This document shows positions 46,472 through 54,753 of a DNA stretch of 64,000 nucleotides, one piece after another. The position numbers were made by a program, and so were the translations under genes. A model generated the notes under the pieces. The model was not told the DNA's origin, ran no database searches, and worked only from the letters and a program-made list of their open reading frames with translations. Numbering within the stretch: position 1 is the first letter of the stretch; each line of letters starts with the position of its first letter. This DNA comes from Sharpea porci (GTDB lineage Bacteria > Bacillota_I > Bacilli_A > Erysipelotrichales > Coprobacillaceae): the NCBI RefSeq assembly GCF_009695655.1, contig NZ_VUNM01000001.1:124001-188000 (forward strand). Reading direction: 5' to 3'.

Positions 46472-47131
46472 TTATCTCTTTTTGACAACTGTTCCGTCAT
46501 TCTTCCAGATTGAACCTTCAGGAACAACACCACGTACACATGATGTTGGATAGACATTGGAATGTCGGCCAATGACAGTACCTGGATTGAGAACGGAATT
46601 ACAGCCAACTTCTACATAGTCACCAAGCATGGCACCAATCTTCTTAAGCCCTGTTTCGATCTGTTCATCACCATTATGGATGACAATGAGCTTTTTATCA
46701 CTCTTGACATTGGATGTAATGGCACCTGCGCCCGTATGAGAATAATAGCCAAGAATACTATCGCCTACATAGTTATAATGTGGTGTCTGAACATGGTCAA
46801 AGAGAATGACATTCTTGAGTTCTGTTGAGTTACCCACAACACAATCAGCTCCCACAAGAGCACTGCCTCTAATAAAAGCACACTGTCTCACTTCTGTTCT
46901 AGGGCCGATGATACAAGGTGCTCCTAGATAAGCTGAAGAGAAGACGGTAGCTGTCTTATGAACCCATACATGTTCTGATACTTCTTCATATTCATTCTTA
47001 TCCAATGTTTCTCCTAAGGCAATAATGAAATCTTTAATGCCTTTTAAAGCTTCCCATGGATAAGTGAATTGGGATAAATAATCTTTTGCGAGTGTATGAT
47101 CTAAGTCATATAAGTCATGAATTGTATACAT
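46472..47131 (-). CDS. Left-handed beta-helix (hexapeptide repeat) protein, GlmU C-terminal-like
   Basis: This 219-residue protein has hexapeptide repeats from about residue 60 on (AYLGAPCIIGPRTEV, SALVGADCVVGNSTE, GDYVEVGCNSVLNPGTVIG). The closing region resembles UDP-GlcNAc pyrophosphorylase-related acyltransferases. There is no nucleotidyltransferase domain. The substrate is unknown. Confidence 0.8.
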   Translation of the reverse strand: MYTIHDLYDLDHTLAKDYLSQFTYPWEALKGIKDFIIALGETLDKNEYEEVSEHVWVHKTATVFSSAYLGAPCIIGPRTEVRQCAFIRGSALVGADCVVGNSTELKNVILFDHVQTPHYNYVGDSILGYYSHTGAGAITSNVKSDKKLIVIHNGDEQIETGLKKIGAMLGDYVEVGCNSVLNPGTVIGRHSNVYPTSCVRGVVPEGSIWKNDGTVVKKR

Positions 47132-47182
47132 TTCTTATTCCTTCTTTCTTTCAATTCTATTTTAAAGGAAATGATGAATTTT

Positions 47183-49810
47183 TTAAAGTCTCGTTTTGTT
47201 TGTAATGATTTTTCTTAATTGAATAAGGGTTGTTGGAATGAGTGCGAGAAGGAAGATGGATAATATTTGTGTACGATTCATCATTGCCACTCTAAACATG
47301 CTTCTGCCTAAAGGTGTAAAGATAATCAAAAGAACAAGAGCTAAACCAATCAAGAAGGCATACAAGCTAAACATATTACGCTTAAATCCTAAAGCGAAGA
47401 TACTCTTTTGATCACGGCAATTGAAGCCATGAAGCAAGCGTGACATTGTCAATGTCAAGAAAGCCATTGAACAAGCCATTGCTGGTGATGTCTGAAGGCC
47501 TAAATGGAAGGCAATAGCAACCACAATACCTATTAAAATTCCCTGTAAGACCATTCTTCTTACAAAGACTTTGTCCATAATACCAGCATGGGGATCGCGA
47601 GGCTTTTGTTTTAAGACATCATGATCACCAGGTTCCATACCAATTGCTAAAGCTGGAAGTGAATCTGTCACTAAGTTAATAAACAGCAATTGTACTGCTA
47701 AGAAAGGTATAGGTAAACCGACAATTGATGTATAGAGCACAACAAGAATAGCCGAAAGATTACCGGACAAGAGATACAATACTGCATTCTTGATATTCTT
47801 ATAAACAACACGTCCATTGGCTACTGCTTTAATGATTGTTGCGAAATTATCATCACTAAGAATCATACTAGCAGCATCTTTAGAAACCTCCGTTCCGGTA
47901 ATACCCATCGCAACACCAATATCTGCTTTCTTAAGAGCTGGTGCGTCATTGACACCATCACCCGTCATGGAAACGATACGTCCTTTTTTCTGCCATGCAT
48001 CAACAATGCGAATCTTGTTTTCTGGTGAAACACGGGCATAGACAGAAATATGTTCCACTCTTCTCGCAAGCTCTTCGTCACTCATTGCATCAAGTTCCAT
48101 ACCAGTTACGGCTTCATCACCTTCATTGAAGATGCCAATCTTCTTGGCAATCGCTGTTGCTGTTACTTTGTGGTCACCAGTAATCATCACTGTTCGTGTG
48201 CCTGCTTCCTTAGCATCCTGAACAGCTTGAATAGATTCTGCACGCGGTGGATCAATCATTGAAATAAGGCCAATGAAGATATAGTTGTTTTCTGCTTCTA
48301 GTGTTAAGTCTTCATCACTTTCTTTATAGGCAAAAGCAAGAACTCGTAGACCATTTTGCGAAAATGCATCATTTTGTTTCATGATGGCTTCTTTATCTTG
48401 ATCCGTCATTTCATGAATTCCTGTATTGTCTCTAATCTTTGTACAACGATTAAGCAGTACATCGATTGCTCCCTTGGTAAAGATTGTTGGGACGCCATGA
48501 ACGACATGCTTTGTACTCATGAGTTTACGATCACTATCAAAAGAGAGTTCCTGGACACGTGGCAGGGTATCACGAAGCATACTATCTGTAAGAACGCTAG
48601 CCCCATCGTTAATAGAAATACCTTTGACATGATAGAACATATCAATAAGTGCATATTCTGTTGGATCACCTATCCCCTGGCCATCCACAATTGTCGAATC
48701 ATTTGCCAATATCGCATCCAATAAAAGATAGCGATGTAGCTGATTTGTGAGCTTTAATTCCTCTTCTTTTAATAATTCCCCACCAATATAAATATCTTGA
48801 ACAGTCATTTTATTCTGTGTCAATGTTCCTGTCTTATCCGAACAAATCACTGAAACAGAACCTAAGGATTCAACCGCAGCTAAGTCTTTGATAATCGCAT
48901 TTTCCTTAGCCATTTTCTTTGTCCCCATTGCCTGAACAATTGTCACAATCGAACTTAAGGCCTCAGGAATGGCAGCTACGGCTAACGCTACAGCAAATAG
49001 CAGAGCATCCATAATCTTCATACCACGCCACATTTCTAATCCAAAGACAATCACAGAGATTATCATAATGCCAGTCGCAAGTTTACCAGAGAAGTCATCA
49101 AGACTTTTCTGTAAAGGCGTCTTATGTTCTTTTGTGTCATTCATCAGCTGAGCAATCTTACCTATTTCTGTATGCATGCCCGTCTCTGTCACAATGACAA
49201 CAGCACGACCATAAGTGACAAGTGAACCAGAGAATACCATATTTGTGCGGTCTGCTAATGCGACATTACCCTGAAGAATTTCATCTTTCTTTTCCACATT
49301 TGTCGACTCACCTGTTAGTGAGCTTTCATTGACTTGTAAGGAAAAGCTTTCTAATAGACGTCCATCAGCACAGATCATATCTCCCGCATCAAGCATGACA
49401 ATATCACCTGGTACAACATCTATAGAATCAATTTCTAAACGCTGGCCATGACGGATGACTTTGACATGGGGCGATGAAAGTGACTTCAAGGCAGCAAGTG
49501 ACTTTTGGGCATTGACTGTTTGAACGGTACCTAAAATGGCATTTAATATCAGTACAGCAATAATAACCAAAGTACTTTCCATATCCCCAGTAAACAGTGA
49601 AACACTAGCGGCAATAATTAAGATAATAACTAATAAATCCGCAAACTGTGATAAGAATATCGCCAATGGACCCTTTTGTTTTGTTTCTTCAAGCTTATTA
49701 GATCCCTTTTCTGCCCTGATTTTTTTTACTTCTGCCTCATTTAAGCCATCACGTCCTGAATGTAAAGCATCTAGGACTTCTTGATGATTCATCTCATACC
49801 AATTTTTCAT
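47183..49810 (-). CDS. P-type cation ATPase, SERCA/PMCA type; probable Mn2+ (or Ca2+) exporter
   Basis: This 875-residue P2-type ATPase has an N-terminal cation-ATPase domain, the TGES actuator loop, phosphorylation site CSDKTGTLT (about residue 325), KGAIDVLL in the nucleotide domain, TGDGVNDAP and ten membrane helices with VAAIPEALSS in M4. The sequence type is that of calcium ATPases. The yybP-ykoY-type riboswitch in its leader argues for Mn2+ export, as for Lactococcus YoaB and streptococcal MgtA. AAAAGGAG precedes the ATG. Confidence 0.9.
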   Translation of the reverse strand: MKNWYEMNHQEVLDALHSGRDGLNEAEVKKIRAEKGSNKLEETKQKGPLAIFLSQFADLLVIILIIAASVSLFTGDMESTLVIIAVLILNAILGTVQTVNAQKSLAALKSLSSPHVKVIRHGQRLEIDSIDVVPGDIVMLDAGDMICADGRLLESFSLQVNESSLTGESTNVEKKDEILQGNVALADRTNMVFSGSLVTYGRAVVIVTETGMHTEIGKIAQLMNDTKEHKTPLQKSLDDFSGKLATGIMIISVIVFGLEMWRGMKIMDALLFAVALAVAAIPEALSSIVTIVQAMGTKKMAKENAIIKDLAAVESLGSVSVICSDKTGTLTQNKMTVQDIYIGGELLKEEELKLTNQLHRYLLLDAILANDSTIVDGQGIGDPTEYALIDMFYHVKGISINDGASVLTDSMLRDTLPRVQELSFDSDRKLMSTKHVVHGVPTIFTKGAIDVLLNRCTKIRDNTGIHEMTDQDKEAIMKQNDAFSQNGLRVLAFAYKESDEDLTLEAENNYIFIGLISMIDPPRAESIQAVQDAKEAGTRTVMITGDHKVTATAIAKKIGIFNEGDEAVTGMELDAMSDEELARRVEHISVYARVSPENKIRIVDAWQKKGRIVSMTGDGVNDAPALKKADIGVAMGITGTEVSKDAASMILSDDNFATIIKAVANGRVVYKNIKNAVLYLLSGNLSAILVVLYTSIVGLPIPFLAVQLLFINLVTDSLPALAIGMEPGDHDVLKQKPRDPHAGIMDKVFVRRMVLQGILIGIVVAIAFHLGLQTSPAMACSMAFLTLTMSRLLHGFNCRDQKSIFALGFKRNMFSLYAFLIGLALVLLIIFTPLGRSMFRVAMMNRTQILSIFLLALIPTTLIQLRKIITNKTRL

Positions 49811-49835
49811 AACCTATCTCCTTTTCAAACAAAAA

Positions 49836-49957
49836 GAGACTCTTGCATCCAAAAAGATTTTGAATGCAAAAGTCTCACTATTTCAACCTCAAGCGGGGCA
49901 ATACACCCGTGAAATGACGCTTTGAGATACAGCTAGGCTGCTAGTTACTCCCTTTTG
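49836..49957 (-). ncRNA. Mn2+-type (yybP-ykoY) riboswitch with terminator platform
   Basis: On the minus strand the leader contains AAAAGGGAGTAACTAGCAG, then CAAAGCGTCATTTCACGG and CCCCGCTTGAGGTTGAA. These are the two conserved arms of the yybP-ykoY aptamer. The outer stem pairs CAAAAG (49957-49952) with CTTTTG (49872-49867). That CTTTTG is also part of the 5' arm of a terminator hairpin (49876-49862 with 49850-49836, followed by TTTTT). Ligand binding should therefore prevent termination and switch the exporter on. Confidence 0.85.
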
Positions 49958-50001
49958 TTTCCTCTATTCTACAAAAAAGTTTCTTAGTTTTCAAGATAAA
50001 A

Positions 50002-51402
50002 TTAGCTTTGGGCAGTGATCACTTCTTTTGTGGACCAGTTGCGTTTAGAAAGACGCCATAAGAAGAGAATCCCACGAACAGATAATTCAATGGCCATCGC
50101 ACTCCATACACCAACAAGACCAATTTGTGGTGAAAGCAAGGAAGCTAATGGCAAGCGCACAAGCCACATTGAGACAAGGTTAAAGAGCGATGGAATCATT
50201 GTATCCCCTGTTCCTCTTAGAACACCTGTCGCTACTATCGAAGCGGCAAACAAAGGTTCAGCGAAAGCTTCAATACGTAAGACTCTTACACCTAGCATTT
50301 GAATAGAAGAATCAGGTGTTAATGTTGCAAGCATGAAAGGGGCAAAGATATACATTAATATGCCTGTTATACTCATGACTACCATGCCTAGTATTGTCAC
50401 AAGCCAGCCGAGGCGATAAGTTAAATCCTCACGCTTAGCGCCAATTGACTGCCCAATCATTGTTGTAGCGGCGACGCCTATTCCATAACCCGGCATATAG
50501 CATAGTGACTCAGCTGTCACGGAAAAGCTATTGGCAGCAATGGCCTTAGTGCCTAGCGGGGCAACAATACGTGTTGAGACAATCTGGGCACCATCCTGAG
50601 CAATCTGTTCTAAAGCGACAGGCAGAGCAATGCGAAAGGCGCTTATAAAATAGCCCTTAGAAAAACGCATTTTTTCCCCTTTTCTAAGCTTCAGCATTTC
50701 ACTTCTTCTAAGCAGCCAATACAACATAATAAGAGAAATGATTGCTTGTGAGAAAGCCGTACCCAACGCTGCCCCAGCAACTCCTAAATTCCATCCTGGC
50801 AAGCTTCCTACTGTGCCACTTGGAAAAATCAATAAGAGATTGAAGAGAATATTCAACAAACACATCAAGATATTTAAAAGACTTGGTGTTTTCATATTAC
50901 CACTAGCCTGAAGCATACCACCAGCAACATTATTAAGCTGCTGGAAAGGCAGCTGACAGGCAAAGACCATAAAATAGACTGAGGCATTATGAACAATAGC
51001 CTTGTTGCCCCCTAGCCAAATTGGGAGAGGTTTTGCGACACTTAAGGCAAGAATAAGCATAATGAAGGAAAAGAGAAGTGTTGAAAACAAGCCAATCTTC
51101 ATGATGTTTCTTGCTTCTTTATTGTCTTTAGCACCAATTCGATGAGCGAGCTGAACACTAAAGCCTAGTGATGCTGCATTTAAGAGACCACCAATCAGCC
51201 AGGTTGATGAGGAGACTAAGCCAATTGAAGCAGAATCATGTGCTCCAAGACGACCAACCATACTTGCATCCGCATATTCCATGACAATAGTTGATATTTG
51301 TGACATGATGGCTGGTAATGAGATTTGTATTGTAAGCCTGATGGAGTCTTTGATGGTGAGTTTGTCACCATTTCTTAGTTTAATCAACAATTCTTTATGC
51401 AT
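50002..51402 (-). CDS. MATE-family efflux transporter (first of two)
   Basis: This 466-residue transporter has twelve membrane helices in two related halves. It has the family pattern LPAIMSQISTIVMEYADASMV in helix 1 and VALEQIAQDGAQIVSTRIVA at the start of the second half. MATE proteins export cationic drugs with Na+ or H+. The gene lies 30 bases behind the MBL-fold gene on the same strand and may be co-transcribed with it. Confidence 0.9.
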   Translation of the reverse strand: MHKELLIKLRNGDKLTIKDSIRLTIQISLPAIMSQISTIVMEYADASMVGRLGAHDSASIGLVSSSTWLIGGLLNAASLGFSVQLAHRIGAKDNKEARNIMKIGLFSTLLFSFIMLILALSVAKPLPIWLGGNKAIVHNASVYFMVFACQLPFQQLNNVAGGMLQASGNMKTPSLLNILMCLLNILFNLLLIFPSGTVGSLPGWNLGVAGAALGTAFSQAIISLIMLYWLLRRSEMLKLRKGEKMRFSKGYFISAFRIALPVALEQIAQDGAQIVSTRIVAPLGTKAIAANSFSVTAESLCYMPGYGIGVAATTMIGQSIGAKREDLTYRLGWLVTILGMVVMSITGILMYIFAPFMLATLTPDSSIQMLGVRVLRIEAFAEPLFAASIVATGVLRGTGDTMIPSLFNLVSMWLVRLPLASLLSPQIGLVGVWSAMAIELSVRGILFLWRLSKRNWSTKEVITAQS

Positions 51403-51432
51403 ATTTCTTCTCTTTCTTTCTAAATCTTATCA

Positions 51433-52494
51433 TCACTGAACCTTTTCCCACCAATGATCCTGATAATCCTCTATATTTCTTATATCAACCGTTGTTCCTA
51501 TAAGCGGCGTAATAACAGGTATTTCTGAATGATGTGCAGTTAAACGTACTAAAGGATCATCCCAGGGATGCACTGAAAGGCAATAAGCACCATAGTGAAC
51601 AGGAACAAAATAACGGGCATGAAGAATCTTAGCCGCTTGTTTTGCATCTTCAGGAAACATATGAATATTCATCCAACGTCCATCATATTGAGCACATTCT
51701 AGAAAAACAAGATCAAAATTCTGATATCTTTTCTGGATATCAGAAAAGTGATGACCAAAGCCTGAATCCCCACCAATAAAGAGACGATAAGCACTCGTCT
51801 CTATGACATAAGAACACCAAAGTGTTTTATTGCGATCAAAGAGATTTCTTTGTGAGAAGTGTCTTGCCGGCTGACAACCGAATGTTATATCTTCTATTTC
51901 CACTTCTTCTCCCCAAGCCATATTGATGATACTTGATTGAGAAATATGCCATCGTTCTAAGTCCTTTTCCACACCTAGGGGTACAATAAAATGATGAACC
52001 TTGTCCTTTATCCTCATAATAGAAGAATAATCTAAGTGATCATAATGATTATGGGTAATAAGACAAAAATCTATTTCAGGTAGATCCTTGACATTTATAA
52101 CTGGTCGATCAAAACGCTTAAAAAGACCAAATGGTAGAGGTGAAGGATAGTTGGAAAAGATGGGATCAACAAGAATCGTCTTATCTTGTATTTGAATCAA
52201 TAAAGTAGAATGTCCAAACCAGGTAAATGCTAAAGGACTATTCTTAGAAAAATCAGGTTTTTGGGTTGGTAAAGGGGATTGAGGGTGTTTTCCTTTATGC
52301 GAAAGAATGCTATTGGCATGAATGCTGTACTTCTGGTCTTGATCTAAATGATCATCATAGAAAAACTTCCCATTTTTGTAATTATGACTTCTTTGGGCAT
52401 AGTTTTGGCGATCTTTCTTGCCCGGACTTTTTCCAAATACGGGATCCATGCGATAAGTTACTAGGATTATACATATTATTACAATTAAATACAT
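51433..52494 (-). CDS. MBL-fold metallo-hydrolase, NAPE-PLD/UlaG-like, with membrane anchor
   Basis: This 353-residue protein has one N-terminal hydrophobic helix and a metallo-beta-lactamase domain with the dinuclear site THNHYDHLD, a further His in PARHFSQR, GDSGFGHHF and VPVHYGAY. The FTWFGHSTLLIQ strand is typical of the RomA/NAPE-PLD-like branch, which may act on phospholipids. The ATG at 52494 follows AGGTGAT. A promoter (TTGCTT, 16 bases, TACAAT at 52517-52512, minus strand) lies just upstream. Confidence 0.82.
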   Translation of the reverse strand: MYLIVIICIILVTYRMDPVFGKSPGKKDRQNYAQRSHNYKNGKFFYDDHLDQDQKYSIHANSILSHKGKHPQSPLPTQKPDFSKNSPLAFTWFGHSTLLIQIQDKTILVDPIFSNYPSPLPFGLFKRFDRPVINVKDLPEIDFCLITHNHYDHLDYSSIMRIKDKVHHFIVPLGVEKDLERWHISQSSIINMAWGEEVEIEDITFGCQPARHFSQRNLFDRNKTLWCSYVIETSAYRLFIGGDSGFGHHFSDIQKRYQNFDLVFLECAQYDGRWMNIHMFPEDAKQAAKILHARYFVPVHYGAYCLSVHPWDDPLVRLTAHHSEIPVITPLIGTTVDIRNIEDYQDHWWEKVQ

Positions 52495-52547
52495 CTTTAT
52501 CACCTAGGCGTATTGTAACACATTGACATTTCTAAGCAACAGAACTG

Positions 52548-52575
52548 TTGACAACTCTATTTCTTCAGGTATAAT
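52548..52575 (+). promoter_or_regulatory. Promoter of the second MATE gene
   Basis: TTGACA (52548-52553), 16 bases, TATAAT (52570-52575): one of the best matches to consensus in the window. It drives a structured leader of about 110 bases. Confidence 0.82.
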
Positions 52576-52581
52576 GACAAC

Positions 52582-52671
52582 CAATATAGAAACTCTGCCG
52601 CCGGGTAGAATATGCATTAAGTCCCCCATCGATAGGCCTTAGCAGATGGGAATTATGGCTTAATGCTTTTT
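52582..52671 (+). ncRNA. Structured leader RNA with terminator before a MATE gene: candidate guanidine-IV (mepA) riboswitch
   Basis: A small hairpin (TCTGCC, loop GCCG, GGTAGA; 52594-52609) is followed by GCATTAAG (52614-52621), an inner CCCATC/GATGGG stem and CTTAATGC (52659-52666) with TTTTT. The outer stem is an intrinsic terminator inside the 5' leader, so the leader is an attenuator or riboswitch. Guanidine-IV RNAs are found in front of MATE (mepA) genes and act by termination. I assign the class from context, not from a checked alignment. Confidence 0.62.
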
Positions 52672-52688
52672 ATGTGGAGGAAGCATCT

Positions 52689-53999
52689 ATGACACTAAAA
52701 CAAAAATTTATTCATTACGTCTCAGCCAATATGATTTCAATGATTGGCTTATCTCTTTACATTCTTGCCGACACCTTCTTTATCGCCAAAGGAATAGGCG
52801 CTAATGGTTTAACAGCCCTTAACCTTGCCTTACCTATTTATAATTTGATTTCTGGTTTAGGAATGTTGATTGCGATAGGTGGGGCTGCTCAGTTCATCAC
52901 CTATAAAGCAACAAAAAATCGCCATGACGCTAACAATGTTTTTCTGCATGGTCTTATTCTTGTGCTTTTATTTGGCGCGGTATTTGTCTTTTTTGGCTTA
53001 GCTTATTCAAGTGAGCTCGCTTCAATACTTGGGGCCACTAAAGCCATTCACGGCATGACTTCAACATATCTTAAATATGTGATGATTTTTGCGCCTGCTT
53101 TTATGTTAAACAATGTCCTGTCTGCCTATACAAAGAATGATGGGGATCCTCATCTAGCAATGATCGGGATGCTGGCGGGGAGTTTATTTAATATCATCTT
53201 TGACTATATTTTCATCTTTCCTTGTCATCTTGGAATGCTGGGTGCTGTTCTCGCAACTGCCTTTTCTCCTGTTATAGGGATATTGATACTTTTAACACGT
53301 TTTATCAATCATAAATCAAGCATTCATTTTGAACATATACATTTCAATATCAACCTTGTAATTAAAACTTTTACTCTTGGGTTCCCTTCTTTGATCAATG
53401 AGATTTCTGGTGGGGTTGTTATGTTGGTATTTAATTACTTGATTCTTCATATTGCAGGTAATATTGGTGTAGCAGCCTACGGTGTGATTGTCAACATCTA
53501 TCTTGTCATTCTTGCCTTCTTTAATGGTATTGCTCAAGGTGTACAACCTCTAATGGGTGAATGCTATGCAAAGGGGAATCATGAAGATTTAGAGAAAGTT
53601 CGCCATCATGCTTTAATTCTTGGTATTGTGATTGCTATCATTGTTTATCTCTTAACAGTTTTCTTTAAATCTCCAATTGTCTCAGCTTTCAATAGTGAAC
53701 ATAACAAAACATTACAAAGCTTAGCAGAAACTGGACTCTTACTTTACTTCATTGCCCCATTATTTGCTAGCTTCAATATCATTACAATTATGTATTTGAT
53801 TTCTATCAATCAGCCATTACCCGCCCAACTTGTCACTTTGCTCAGAGGGATAATTATTCTCATACCTGCTGCTCTTATTCTAAGTGCAACAATGAAAATG
53901 ACAGGTATCTGGCTAACTCTCCCACTAACAGAATTACTCACAGCACTCATAGCAATTAAATTTAAACATCAACCAAAAAGAAGCGGGACGCAATATTAA
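52689..53999 (+). CDS. MATE-family efflux transporter (second), MepA-like
   Basis: This 436-residue, twelve-helix MATE protein has NMISMIGLSLYILADTFFIA in helix 1 and LNLALPIYNLISGLGMLIAI, typical of the MepA/DinF-like branch. The ATG at 52689 has GGAGG 8 bases upstream; an in-frame GTG at 52674 would overlap that site. Expression is probably set by the terminator-containing leader. The substrate could be guanidinium-like compounds if the riboswitch assignment holds. Confidence 0.88.
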   Translation: MTLKQKFIHYVSANMISMIGLSLYILADTFFIAKGIGANGLTALNLALPIYNLISGLGMLIAIGGAAQFITYKATKNRHDANNVFLHGLILVLLFGAVFVFFGLAYSSELASILGATKAIHGMTSTYLKYVMIFAPAFMLNNVLSAYTKNDGDPHLAMIGMLAGSLFNIIFDYIFIFPCHLGMLGAVLATAFSPVIGILILLTRFINHKSSIHFEHIHFNINLVIKTFTLGFPSLINEISGGVVMLVFNYLILHIAGNIGVAAYGVIVNIYLVILAFFNGIAQGVQPLMGECYAKGNHEDLEKVRHHALILGIVIAIIVYLLTVFFKSPIVSAFNSEHNKTLQSLAETGLLLYFIAPLFASFNIITIMYLISINQPLPAQLVTLLRGIIILIPAALILSATMKMTGIWLTLPLTELLTALIAIKFKHQPKRSGTQY

Positions 54000-54030
54000 T
54001 ATAGAGGTTTTGATGAGCTATAACTTTTCT

Positions 54031-54054
54031 AGGGCAGGCTTACTGCTCTTTTTT
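54031..54054 (+). terminator. Terminator of the second MATE gene
   Basis: AGGGCAG, loop GCTTA, CTGCTCT (one G-T pair) and TTTTTT. Confidence 0.78.
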
Positions 54055-54059
54055 GCCTA

Positions 54060-54200
54060 TTATGTTTTATAGAGTATTTCAGGTCTTACAGAAGTAATCA
54101 AGTTTTCATCTGCTACAACAACCTCCTTTACAAAGCCAAACATATCACACTGGAATTCTGCTCTTTGAAGAGTGTCTACAAATGTCAGTGTTTCCCCTTC
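54060..54200 (-). pseudogene. Possible gene remnant (47 codons, no start)
   Basis: The minus strand is open for 47 codons with a coding-like composition (TLQRAEFQCDMFGFVKEVVV in the middle) and ends in TAA at 54060. It is cut off by a stop upstream and has no start or ribosome site. I read it as the end of a decayed gene; the family is not recognised. Confidence 0.35.
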
Positions 54201-54221
54201 TCAAAAACTAGAAGCTACTAA

Positions 54222-54419
54222 ACCGCTACATTCTGTTCACCCTATGATGATACATCTAAAAATAAAGAAACAATAGATTTCCTGTTTAAAGAAATAGATA
54301 GTATTGCCAACTTTAGTCTATATCTCTACATTACTTTTTTTCCGATTATTCTATTAAGTCTCTTTGAAACTTATAAAAGCAATGAAATGTTATTACCATT
54401 CTCTAAACTTTTAATATGA
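54222..54419 (+). pseudogene. Possible gene remnant with one membrane segment (65 codons, no start)
   Basis: The plus strand is open from 54222 to a TGA at 54417-54419. A charged stretch is followed by a plausible membrane helix (FSLYLYITFFPIILLSLFET). There is no start codon with a ribosome site and a stop precedes it. It is probably the 3' end of a lost membrane protein gene. Confidence 0.35.
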
Positions 54420-54425
54420 CCTCTT

Positions 54426-54626
54426 CTACAATTGAGCACTTTTGATGTATGCTTTCGCCTCTTCTTCACTAAGATCATATGCTTCCATGATGTATGTTAG
54501 TATTTCCTCATTAGTCATGTTTTGATTCTTCTTCTTTTTGAGAACATTCATAATCATATAGCTAAGTTTCTCTTTAACATATTCTTCAACTTCTTTACAC
54601 ATTTCTGCTCTGCCCCCTTTCATCAT
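54426..54626 (-). pseudogene. C-terminal fragment of an Rpn/PD-(D/E)XK gene
   Basis: Sixty-six codons correspond to the C-terminal end of the full-length Rpn-type protein encoded at 54754-55713, from GRAEMCKEVEEY to the terminal DLSEEEAKAYIKSA. The nuclease domain and most of the coiled coil are missing. It lies directly downstream of the full copy. A start codon can be found (at 54626), but it appears to be a remnant of the motif YDERGRAEM. Confidence 0.75.
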
Positions 54627-54688
54627 ATTTATAGCTTATCAAAGATCCACATGATTGAAATTCATCTTATTAATGACAAAAACTAATA

Positions 54689-54720
54689 GACAGGTAATGA
54701 TATACTTATCATTGCCTGTC
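54689..54720 (-). terminator. Terminator of Rpn copy A
   Basis: GACAGGTAATGATA, a 4-base loop and TATCATTGCCTGTC form a near-perfect 14-pair stem behind the gene. Confidence 0.78.
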
Positions 54721-54753
54721 TCCGAATCATCAATAAATTAATGTAAAAGACTA

